Source: Ceratopteris richardii (lineage: Eukaryota; Streptophyta; Polypodiopsida; Polypodiales; Pteridaceae). Taken from it: 64,000 nucleotides of DNA. Made by a program: the position numbers and the translations under genes. This document shows, piece after piece, positions 45,275 through 55,039 of the stretch. Location of the stretch: contig MU260074.1 in assembly GCA_020310875.1 (NCBI GenBank), positions 121,001-185,000 of the forward strand, written 5' to 3'. The first letter of the stretch is position 1. Each line of letters begins with the position of its first letter. The notes under the pieces were generated by a model. That model worked only from the letters and a program-made list of their open reading frames with translations. It was not told the origin of the DNA and ran no database searches.

Positions 45275-48158
45275 TCAATCCTCAAAATCCTCTGAGTCAT
45301 CATCACTATCATCATCATCACTATCATCATCATCATCATGTGGTGCTCGACTAATAGATGCCTCCATCCTACTAGTAGATGGACCAGGTACACTGTGTGC
45401 TCTATGACTAGAACGAGTCCGAGATGCCCTCGTATCATGCTGTGGCACTGTCAACTCCTGATAGAGCATGTCATATAGATCAAGGTCCTCTGCCGGAATG
45501 CTAGGTATATCATGGATCCTCTCTATATCAAGCTCATCGACGTTCACCTGCCGCACCTCTGCTGAGTGGCCACCACGCTCCAATAAACGCAAGTTGCAGT
45601 GGCAATAGACAAGCCGCTCCAACTGCAATGTAGATAGTCTATTCCTCTTCTTTGTGTGGAAGAGGGCCCATGTACTCCAATTCCTTTCACATGGACTGGC
45701 ACTACAGTCTTGTGAAAGTATGCGGATGGCTAACTTTCTCTGCAAGATAAAAAAGAAAGAGTTCATTAAGAAGAAGAATGACTCATGAGTCATGAGACAA
45801 AGTTATAACTTATTAGTTAAAGAGTCAAAGACTCAAAACTTAAAAGGAAATTGGAATGACTTACTAGCTCAGGTGTACCAACACCGTATCTCTCCCACCA
45901 TGTCACAGGCATCAACTGCATGCTTCTCAAGCATGCCGTGTCTCTACCAAAAAGTCCTTCATTATTCTGAAACTGGGTGAGCTGAAGCTCCAACTTCCCA
46001 CGTAGCTCCACATCAGAAGGTCCATACAATCGATCTACATAGTCATTCCAAGCAGTCACAAGCTCCATATCCAATGACTGTGATGCAGATCTCCATAAAG
46101 GATGTAGTAGATTGGCCATCCCATGTATAGGGCGATGGAACCAATCCCACCTCTTCCTCCATATTCCTTTTATTTCCTCTATCCTATGGATAAAAAACAA
46201 ATCAAGTTAGAAAACAATAAGATTTAAGAATGTTGAAGAGTTGAGACTTGAAAGTTGAACATGAATGCTCATACAAAAAATAAAATATGGTTACCCAAGT
46301 TTCAGCTTACCTCTCCAATGTCAAATAAGGACATCTCTGTATAGACTCTCCGACACAATCCATGAACTCATAAACAAGTCCAAGTGTGCAGCCCTCTCTA
46401 TCTGCTATGCGTATGAGTGAATATAAGGGCTGTAAGGCCCACACTAATCCCTCCACATCCCTCCAAAAGCTGTCATCCAAACATGTGCGTCGTACAAGCT
46501 CTGCCTTTGGACTAGTATGTCCATCCCAAGCTAACCAATCAGGTGATACAACTGTCTGCATCAGTGCTTGCCTCACTCTTAACAATCTTTCCATGACTAT
46601 GCACATGTATGCAAATCTGGTCTTCGCGGGCTTCACCAAATCAATATCACTGTAAGACCGAAATATAGCAAGCAATTTTGGTCTCTTTGTGAACAAACAG
46701 ACCACTTTTATGCAAGTGGTAAAAATGGTGTAAATCCATGGTATCTTCCCCACATCCTCTATCAGCAAATCCATGCAATGGGCAGCACACGGTGTCCACA
46801 CAATAGAGGGGAATTCTTCTTCTAGAAGCTTGCCCATAGCCACACAATTACTCCCATTATCTGTGACCACCTGGACTACCTTTTCTATACCAATGTCCAT
46901 GATAGCTTGACGGATATGGTCATAAATGAACCGACCTGTTTACATATAACACAATGAATCATTAATCAATTGATAAATTATAATTTATCTTGACATGTGT
47001 CATGACTCATGCTGCATGCACATGCACATTGCATGTGCATAACACATGTGCATGTGCATGTGCATGTGCATGTGCATGTGCATGTGCATGTGCATGTGCA
47101 TGTGCCATGTGCATTGTGCATGTACATACATAGTACATAGTACATACATGCCAATGCACATTGCACATTGCACATGCACATGCACATGCACATGCACATG
47201 CACATGCACATGCACATGCACATGCACATGCACATGCACATGCACATGCACATGCACATGCACATGCACATGCACATGCACATGCACATGCACATTCAAA
47301 ATTCAAATATAAACTGAAAATTCAGAAATCAGTTCACTCACCTGTGATTGTAGTACCAGCAGCTGATGCATCTATGGCTCGAAGGAACATGGTCCCTTTG
47401 CAACAATGCACCAAAATGTTGTACACATTTCTCTTTCGTGTGTCCGTCCATCCATCACACATGATTGTGCATCCATACTTTGCCCATGTCTCTTTCATGG
47501 GCTCAAGCTCTCTCTCTAATGCTTCCTTTGTTTTTTTGAGCTCCGTTGTCCTCAACTCTTCATAGGTAGGCCCTTGCCAACGAAACCCTAATAGTGATAC
47601 CTTCTCCATGGCATTTCTCCATGCCGGTGTCCGTGCAACATTAAAAGACAAACCACATTGTATAAAAGCTTTCATGACGGCTTGTGTGGCTTCTTGTTTA
47701 CGTTGTTGTTGCAAGCTAGCACGTATAGATGCTCCTCCAAGAGAGCCAAGTGGGTGCTCTTGTGGATCATGCTCTACTCTTGTACTCTTTCTTGGTGGCT
47801 CATGCTCTATGTCAATGTCTATGGAAGACTCATGAGCTTGAGATGCTTGAGTTTGGGGATCACAAGAACCACGTGAACCGCTTGCAAATGATCTAGCTTG
47901 TGATTGGGCTCCACTCCTTCTACCTTGGGCTTTTTGAGCTACCCATGCCATTAGCTCTCCCTTTATAGCTTCGGGCATAGGCTCTTTGCAAGGTGCAACT
48001 CCTATGCCACTAAGTCTTCCAAGGTGTGCCTTGATCCTATCAGCTCCACCGGCTCCACTAAAGCCACAAAGCTTGCAAGTCCATCTCTCACTACCCCCGG
48101 AGCCCATCTTTCCTTGGCTTGTCACATATTCCCAACATGCTTGTTTTGCTTTAGGCAT
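45275..48158 (-). CDS. hAT transposase, four exons, open across splicing
   Basis: Proposed exons: 48158-47342, 46935-46311, 46183-45865 and 45739-45275. Each junction has GT and AG borders (CAG|GTGAGT, GAGAG|GTAAGC, CTA|GTAAGT; acceptors AACAG, CATAG, TGCAG). Joined length is 2226 bases, 741 residues plus stop, without interruption. Domains: a BED zinc finger near residues 25-60 (CKLCGFSG, HLGRLSG); a DUF659-type region with CDGWTDTRKRN near 240; VVTDNGSNCVAMGKLLEEEFP near 295, then CAAHCMDLLIEDV; and the C-terminal dimerisation region with CERNWSTWALFHTKKRNRL. The tail is a D/S-rich acidic run. Intron 1 contains long microsatellites. The gene appears capable of making a full transposase; whether it is expressed is unknown. 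Confidence 0.88.
47043..47295. repeat. inverted (CATGTG)n / (CACATG)n arrays in transposase intron 1
   Basis: About 60 bp of CATGTG units (47043-47105) face about 125 bp of CACATG units (47170-47294), separated by roughly 65 bp. The two arrays are reverse complements, so the pre-mRNA intron can fold into a long hairpin. Open frames here (repeating MCMCMC or HAHAHA) are artefacts. Confidence 0.85.
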
Positions 48159-48454
48159 GTTGATGGAACTTGGAAGAGGTTAAAAGCTAAGAGGATAGTG
48201 GACTCAAGATAGGAAGCAAGCTTGGCACGGGTGTGTGAGGGTGTGTATGTAAAAAACTACCTTCGCCTTGCTCAAGGTTGCTCCTCTCCTGTAGCTTGGT
48301 ACGCTGAGCGCTCTCGGGTCGACAGTAGCAAATGCCTCAATGAGGCCGTTTCGACGAAACGGCCTCATTTGAGGCAAAAAAATTTGTTTTTTATCGCAAC
48401 GCGTTGCGAACGTCGCAACGTTGCGACGTTGCGTTGCGAACGTTGCGAACGCTG

Positions 48455-48462
48455 GTTTTGTG
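48455..48462. repeat. target-site duplication of the hAT element, right
   Basis: GTTTTGTG, followed by the rest of the gag-only unit (AGTGCAGGAAATG). Confidence 0.95.
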
Positions 48463-49142
48463 AGTGCAGGAAATGAACAAGTGAAGATAATGGAGCTGAT
48501 AAAGAAAGGAAAAAGTTGTAAAAATTATTTTCATTAGCTATCTTGTTTCAACCCTGATCTTTTTTTGCACCATTTTGAGATGCATTGCATGTAAAGTGTG
48601 CATATTGTAAGTTGAAAAGAGCACATGTTTTAATTCCCATAGGTGCACTCTCATTCGCACAATAAAACTCATACGTAAAACTCATTTGAGAAGAGTTGTG
48701 AGTGAAAAAGAGAGGAGTTGAGAGTAATGTCAAGAATGATTGCATTTGAGAATAGAGCTATGAGTGGAGAGTAATTGCATCTTGATTTGCACCATCATTG
48801 AGAATGATTGCATCTAGAGTATGCATGTTTGAAAATGTAAATGCACATGTTCTTTCAAATTGATAGGTGCACGTCCAATTGCACACTAAGAAAGTTGTAA
48901 ATACATTAAGAAAATTTGAGCTTTAGAATGAGTGACAAGCCTTGTCATCGAACGCCAAATACCTCCCTTATTTGCACCATGCCATTTTTTTATGCACTTA
49001 GAGTATGCATATGTAGGGCCCATTACATGGCCGTGCATAGCAAATTTGTTTTAACCCGTGCACTTGAATTTTCACAATGATTTGTAGATATCGAGATCGA
49101 TGGTGGTGTGTCCCGAAGCCCCACAGGTTCGGAGGGGGTGGA
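48463..49142 (+). other. 3' non-coding region of gag-only unit 1
   Basis: About 680 bp, matched in unit 2 (53480-54159), with no coding frame. It ends in GGAGGGGGTGGA (49131-49142), the polypurine tract, directly before LTR B. The similar tract of the large Ty3 element is AGAGGGGGTGGA. Confidence 0.6.
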
Positions 49143-49869
49143 TGTCGTGGTGATTTCATCTCCACTAATTACAATCTTCTCTTATTAAGGATCATTCAAA
49201 GAAAAAGGAGTTGGAAAGGCAACGATTTTGATGGGCATTGTACGACTTTTGCCATGGGAAGGTTCAGCTCGCACCTAATGATTGTGGAGGAATAAACGAA
49301 GGTTCTTTATGTAACATCACTTGTAGGTTTCTCTGAGCATTTTTTAGTAAATTATGTAGAAGGTAAGAGTTATGGTAGGAAATCCATCAAGTGACACATG
49401 TAAATAACACGTTTTCAAGCCTCATTTGGTAAGAATGGACGTGTTGATTTTTTTCCTTCTGGAAAAAGCAAGAAAGGTGGGCAAATACGAGAAAAGTGGA
49501 TTTCGAGAAACAAAGGGGGAGCTTTGAAAATAGGGATCGAGGTAAATGGTGGCACAGACATCCAAAAACGGGGAGGAGCAGACCTAGAGGGACTTCTGTT
49601 CACATGGAGATGCCTGCTCAGATTTTGGTATAAAGAGGTTTCTGCTTCTGATCTTAAGGGGCTGGTGTGCTGATCCGAGGAGGATTCAGGAGTATGAAGA
49701 GTCCTGTTTACATGTTGTTGCGCGGTATGTCCCTGCTCTATTGGTTTGCCACAACACGTTGTGTGAACCAGAAATGATAGTACAGTAGTTCCGGCTGTCC
49801 GCTATATCCATGTTTGATTGGTTTGCACCATAAAATGATGTGAGAGCTAGAGTTTAATGACGCCAGACA
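49143..49869 (+). repeat. LTR B of the gag-only array (middle)
   Basis: 727 bp, TGTCGTGGTG to CCAGACA, closer to LTR C than to LTR A. Confidence 0.75.
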
Positions 49870-51657
49870 CGTTAACAAAGTGATGCCTAAGAACAACTAT
49901 AAAAAAAAGTTCTCAAGACCTTCCCTCGAGAATGGCAGGTTATAGAGATGATGGTTATGTGAAGGCCTGAAGCGCAGAACTGAGAGGGGTCGCTCAACAA
50001 AGGGGCAAGGGTTCAATTACCATGAAGTTCTCCATCCTTTATCAGTTCCTTAGGAATCGTATGCAAAGGGACACTCGTCGAGATGGGTAAAGGAGAAGAA
50101 AAGGGCACATGCGTTTCTCTGAAGTAGGTACCAAAGAAGTTCTTTTCTTATTTTGCTAAAGAGAAACTGAGAAGTGAAGCTGGAGCGGAATTTATTGAAG
50201 CCCATATGCTCTGTTTGGAGATTTTTCTGAAGGGAGTGAAGCGCCTTGTTCCATTGAGTACAGATACCAACAGATCGTGTTAAATGAATTCAATAAGAAA
50301 TGGTCATGGACGATTGGAGAGCACGTTCTCTAAGATGACTGAGAAGTCATCTGCTACTTTGCAGAAAGTGAAGAATGTCATAGTGAATAATAGAAAGCCC
50401 TTCAAGAATGTATCAACGAGATTAATAGAGCCCTTCTTCATTCCGATGTCTCTTCCAAGCTTGTCAGGTATATAACACAGGAAAGGGATACAATCATTGA
50501 ATGAGAGGAGGCAAGTCATGAACAAGTAGCTATTGAATCAAGGAGATTCCATAGGAATTGAAGGCAGTTCTTGTTGTGGATGAAGCGGATTGCATTCCAG
50601 TGCAAGGAAATGAATTTCAAGATAAACCAAATAAAAAGAACAAAGCCTTCTAAGAGAAACACATCAGCAGGACCTTCTGAAAGTTGAAAGTTTCTAAGGA
50701 CTGTCATGGCACATCATTTTCGGGAAGTAGATTCTTCTAAACAACTTTCAGATCTCATCTTTTATTATTTTTAGTTCAATGACTGTTTATTATCCTTCGT
50801 TGAAGTTTTTCGCTTCTGTTGTGCACTGTTTTGATACAATTTTGATGCATCTGCAGTGTTGAACATTTGTAGTCATCTTTAGGAAAAGACTTTATATTTT
50901 ATTAAGATAATGAAGTTTCTTTTTATTTTGAAGACCTGCTGTTGTTAAAGCTCAGGTTGTTGCGCTTAAGTGGACATCCTTTTTGATATTTATGTGTTTA
51001 TAGTGAAACTCATAAAATGATCAGTAAAATTTTTCCTGAGGTGTTCACTGCATTAGCTATGGCATAAACAGGGGCATCTTGTTTTCATAAACTCGTTCGC
51101 TTTGCATTCAACGGATGAGGACTTATGGTTTGGTCATTCTATTCAACATCAAAGAGGATGGTATTCTAAATATTATTGAGGATTGCTGAAGTGATTTGAT
51201 CAGAATTATAAGTCTGTGGTGAAAATTACCCTTTCACAAGCCAGCCAATCATGCACACAAGTTAGTTCAGTAACAATCCATTATAAAAATGCTTGTGGGA
51301 ATTTCTAAATGGCATGTCATTGTTGCCGAAGATGAGACCACTACTAATGTTTTCCTTATAGGGCTCTCCAGAAAGCTTATGACCAAGATCTGGAGGTTTT
51401 TGCCCTTTCGAGTCATGTCCACCAGAAGTTGATGGTATAGTCATGGTATTGAGAGACCAACATAGACAGTTCCCAAAAGGCTAGCGATTTCAAGTGAACT
51501 TTGCCGTCTGTCGAAATTCTTCTGTCTATGTACTTTGAGATTACTTTGAGATTGATCTTGAGATGGCTTGAGTTGATCGTTAGAGAGAGAGATTCGAGGT
51601 TGTGAGTTTGAGGGCTTGAATGTTGAGTTTGCCTAGGACTTTGATTTTGACCAAGAT
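49870..51657 (+). other. leader region of gag-only unit 2
   Basis: Closely matches 40800-42583. No coding frame is convincing. Compared with unit 1 it lacks a short segment near 50215 and has an extra GAGGGCTTGAATGTTGAGTT near 51610, just before gag. Confidence 0.5.
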
Positions 51658-53160
51658 TTGTCCACGATGGAGACCTTAGGCTTAGATCCGAGAACCTTGA
51701 TCACTTTACTTCAAATGTTGACCGAATCCGAGAGGATTGCCACAAGTAGTGATGGAGTGATGAGAGCCCTAAAGGCAATCTCAAAAGAGCATGGATTCTA
51801 TAATGGTCGAGATGTAACTAAGTTCTTGCAAATTTATGATACCAAAATGGACTTTTATGGAGTATCTGCTTCTATGAAGCTTAGTGAATTTCCAAGGATT
51901 GTAATGCCCAGTGTCAAACCTAGCATTTATGCTCTTCAAGAGCGATCCCACACATGGAGTGAATTTAAGAATCTACTTAGAGAAGAGTATTACTTAGAGG
52001 ATTTAGTCATGCCCACACGACATGAATTTAGAGAGTGGGTGGCTACTCCAAATAAAGGCCTTGAGGTCATAGAGCTACTTCGAGAATTTGAAGAGCGATT
52101 TGACCTATTGAGTGATAAGTATCAAGATGCTTTGGAACATGAGAAGGTAGAGCTCTTCATTAAAAGTGTAGACCCTGATATGGCCTTAGAACTAGGTGAC
52201 CTGTTGGAAGACTTGAGTGAGCCTTTAGGATTGACTAAAGAATGGAGTAAAGTGCATAAGGCCATAGCAATGCTCTTGAGACGCAAGAGATGGAGGTCAC
52301 ATATAGTCCAAAATAGATCTATGTATACTCAGACCCTCACGATGCCTGCTCCTAGACCTCTAGTTTATGTGAATGAGATTGTGAAGAGAGAAAATGAACA
52401 TGGGGTCAATCTTGTATCCCTTAATGAATTTCATCAATCTAGAGTGGATTTAGAGTATACAATAGTTGAGGATGCGAAGATAAGAGATGAGGTGAGTGAG
52501 GAGTTATGTGAAGAAATCATTTCCAATTCTAGAGATGAAGAGATAGTTGAGGATGAGACTAGGGAAGATGATGAGAAATTAGAATGTGAGTTTGATGATG
52601 TGGTTTTGGTGTGCATGCATCAAATTGATAGAGATGATGAAAAAGTGCAAGATAGTGAGTTGATTGAAGAGCAAGAGGATGTTTGGGTAGAAGATTTGAG
52701 TGAGTCGTGTCATGATTCAACTATTAGTGATGTTATGAACTTGAGTAACCTGAGTTGTGAGGGAGTTAGTGAAGCAGGTGTCAAGGCTTTCCACAAAGAG
52801 GAAGATGGGGCACTCATCACTGACTCTTCACGAGTTAAGGATATTCTCACTAGTACTCCTCATGAAGTAGGAGGGGGTGAGAGAGATGAGGTTGCGTTAG
52901 AGGAGAATAAAAAACATGATGAATTTTCTCTCAAGCATAATCTTATACATGATGAAGAATTGAACGTATGTGAACAAGTGTGTAGTGATGATGAGTATGA
53001 AGAATGCTTGAGTTTGATTGATTGTGAAGAGCTATTTTCAATAGGAATGTATGAAAATCTTATAACTCAAGATGATTTTTTTGATTTTATGTATGATAGC
53101 TTAGACCTACATGATTTTGAAGATGCACAAGTGAGAGAATTAAATGAATCATCTTCATAA
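51658..53160 (+). CDS. Gag of the gag-only element, unit 2
   Basis: 500 codons, same length as unit 1 and without interruption. Differences are scattered: for example YQDALEHEK where unit 1 has DQDALEHEK, and FMYDSLDLH where unit 1 has LMYDSLDLH. The capsid region and the acidic half are as in unit 1. No enzyme frames follow before LTR C. Confidence 0.8.
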   Translation: MSTMETLGLDPRTLITLLQMLTESERIATSSDGVMRALKAISKEHGFYNGRDVTKFLQIYDTKMDFYGVSASMKLSEFPRIVMPSVKPSIYALQERSHTWSEFKNLLREEYYLEDLVMPTRHEFREWVATPNKGLEVIELLREFEERFDLLSDKYQDALEHEKVELFIKSVDPDMALELGDLLEDLSEPLGLTKEWSKVHKAIAMLLRRKRWRSHIVQNRSMYTQTLTMPAPRPLVYVNEIVKRENEHGVNLVSLNEFHQSRVDLEYTIVEDAKIRDEVSEELCEEIISNSRDEEIVEDETREDDEKLECEFDDVVLVCMHQIDRDDEKVQDSELIEEQEDVWVEDLSESCHDSTISDVMNLSNLSCEGVSEAGVKAFHKEEDGALITDSSRVKDILTSTPHEVGGGERDEVALEENKKHDEFSLKHNLIHDEELNVCEQVCSDDEYEECLSLIDCEELFSIGMYENLITQDDFFDFMYDSLDLHDFEDAQVRELNESSS

Positions 53161-53169
53161 AATGAATGC

Positions 53170-53391
53170 ATGTTGAATGAAAATTTTAAATTTAATCCAA
53201 TTCAAATAGATGCACCTAGTATGCAAATGAATGAAAATTTTTCAAATCATGTTGTTGATTATGATAGTACTGATATCTTTTATGAGTTTCTGAGTACAGG
53301 TGCTAATTTAGAGCCGATTGAAGATTTCGAGTTTGAATGGATCGTACGAAAGTCAACACTTTTTGAGTTGCTAATTTGTGTTTTACTCTAG
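53170..53391 (+). CDS. 73-codon frame after gag, same phase, unit 2
   Basis: Counterpart of 44096-44317, again in phase with gag beyond TAA. It differs in several residues (FKFNPIQIDAPS against FEFNPIKIDKPS) but stays open. Unknown function. Confidence 0.35.
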   Translation: MLNENFKFNPIQIDAPSMQMNENFSNHVVDYDSTDIFYEFLSTGANLEPIEDFEFEWIVRKSTLFELLICVLL

Positions 53392-54159
53392 ATGGATTTT
53401 CATGAAATCCTTTCACGGATTGCACATGTACATAATGTTGTTTTGATCTAATGTTTCCTATATTTTGTTTAGTTTTGTGAGTGCAGGAAATGAACAAGTG
53501 AAGATAATGGAGCTGATAAAGAAAGGAAAAAGTTGTAAAAATTGTTTTCATTAGCTATCTTGTTTCAACCCTGATCTTTTTTTGCACCATTTTGAGATGC
53601 ATTGCATGTAAAGTGTGCATATTGTAAGTTGAAAAGAGCACATGTTTTAATTCCCATAGGTGCACTCTCATTTGCACAATAAAACTCATATGTAAAACTC
53701 ATTTGAGAAGAGTTGTGAGTGAAAAAGAGAGGAGTTGAGAGTAATGTCAAGAATGATTGCATTTGACAATAGAGCTATGAGTGGAGAGTAATTGCATCTT
53801 GATTTGCACCATCATTGAGAATGATTGCATCTAGAGTATGCATGTTTGAAAATGTAAATGCACATATTCTTTCAAATTGATAGGTGCACGTCCAATTGCA
53901 CACTAAGAAAGTTGTAAATACATTAAGAAAATTTGAGCTTTAGAATGAGTGACAAGCCTTGTCATCGAACGCCAAATACCTCTCTTATTTGCACCATGCC
54001 ATTTTTTTATGCACTTAGAGTATGCATATGTAGGGCCCATTACATGGCCGTGCATAGCAAATTTGTTTTAACCCGTGCACTTGAATTTTCACAATGATTT
54101 GCACATATCGAGATCGATGGTGGTGTGTCCCGAAGCCCCACAGGTTCGGAGGGGGTGGA
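53392..54159 (+). other. 3' non-coding region of gag-only unit 2
   Basis: Contains the intact hAT target site (GTTTTGTG near 53472) and ends with the polypurine tract GGAGGGGGTGGA before LTR C. No gene seen. Confidence 0.6.
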
Positions 54160-54886
54160 TGTCGTGGTGATTTCATCTCCACTAATTACAATCTTCTCTT
54201 ATTAAGGATCATTCAAAGAAAAAGGAGTTGGAAAGGCAACGATTTTGATGGGCATTGTACGACTTTTGCCATGGGAAGGTTCAGCTCGCACCTAATGATT
54301 GTGGAGGAATAAACAAAGGTTCTTTATGTAACATCACTTGTAGGTTTCTCTGAGCATTTTTTAGTAAATTATGGAGAAGGTAAGAGTTATGGTAGGAAAT
54401 CCATCAAGTGACACATGTAAATAACACGTTTTCAAGCCTCATTTGGTAAGAATGGACGTGTTGATTTTTTTCCTTCTGGAAAAAGCAGGAAAGGTGGGAA
54501 AATACGAGAAAAGTGGATTTTGAGAAACAAAGGGGGAGCTTTGAAAATAGGGATCGAGGTAAATGGTGGCACAGACATCCAAAAACGGGGAGGAGAAGAC
54601 CTAGAGGGACTTCTGTTCACATGGAGATGCCTGCTCAGATTTTGGTATAAAGAGGTTTCTGCTTCTGATCTTAAGGGGCTGGTGTGATTATCCGAGGAGG
54701 ATTCAGGAGTATGAAGAGTCCTGTTTACATGTTGTTGCGCGGCATGTCCCTGCTCTATTGGTTTGCCACAACACGTTGTGTGAACCAGAAATGATAGTAC
54801 AGTAGTTTCGGCTGTCCGCTATATCCATGTTTGATTGGTTTGCACCATAAAATGATGTGAGAGCTAGAGTTTAATGACGCCAGACA
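54160..54886 (+). repeat. LTR C of the gag-only array (outer right)
   Basis: 727 bp. After CCAGACA the sequence leaves the repeat and continues as the 3' side of the large Ty3 frame (CAATGCATTTCTG). Confidence 0.75.
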
Positions 54887-55039
54887 CAATGCATTTCTGA
54901 GTATCATCGTTCTTCACTCCGTTCCCATAACCACATAGTTGCGATCTCTTACCATCTTTTTATTTCTTTTTCATTTTCCTGAAAGAGAACAACTGTTAGC
55001 ATAGCCGAAGCTTTTATTTATTACACTGTAGATCCATTC
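54887..55039 (-). other. 3' untranslated stretch of the Ty3 element at 55-64 kb
   Basis: On the minus strand, 153 bases follow the stop codon and include a purine-rich run (GAAAATGAAAAAGAAATAAA) that could be a polypurine tract. No LTR of this element follows, because the gag-only array begins here. Either the array inserted here or the 3' LTR was deleted. Confidence 0.5.

Larger units (their letters stand above)
44405..48454 (-). mobile_element. hAT DNA transposon
   Basis: 4050 bp, flanked by the exact 8-bp duplication GTTTTGTG, the length typical of hAT insertions. The ends are imperfect inverted repeats: CAAGGTTGTTAGCAACG on the left and CAGCGTTCGCAACGTTCG on the right (reverse strand). 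Both ends hold many copies of GCAACG or its complement within about 100 bp, likely transposase-binding sites. It lies only in unit 1 of the array, so it inserted after the array formed. The transposase gene occupies the minus strand. The empty site in unit 2 gives the exact pre-insertion sequence. Confidence 0.92.
40078..54886 (+). mobile_element. tandem gag-only LTR array: LTR-gag-LTR-gag-LTR
   Basis: Three LTRs (40078-40799, 49143-49869, 54160-54886) flank two internal regions, each with one 500-codon Gag frame and no protease, RT or integrase. Ignoring a hAT insertion in unit 1, the period is about 5016 bp. The polypurine tract GGAGGGGGTGGA lies before LTR 2 and LTR 3. I could not find a primer-binding site just after the LTRs, nor a target duplication (TACGT before, CAATG after). 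It fits the class described as TR-GAG: terminal-repeat elements that keep only gag. Gag is homologous to that of the large Ty3 element in this window. Confidence 0.75.

Noticed and set aside
46978..47312. Several overlapping open frames with MCMCMC, HVHVHV or CACACA repeats on both strands
   Set aside because: They are translations of the hexamer microsatellite in the hAT intron; every frame is open because the unit has no stop.
54887..55039. 3' LTR of the Ty3 element at 55-64 kb
   Set aside because: Only 153 bases remain before the gag-only array, with no TG/CA ends and no second copy in the window to compare.
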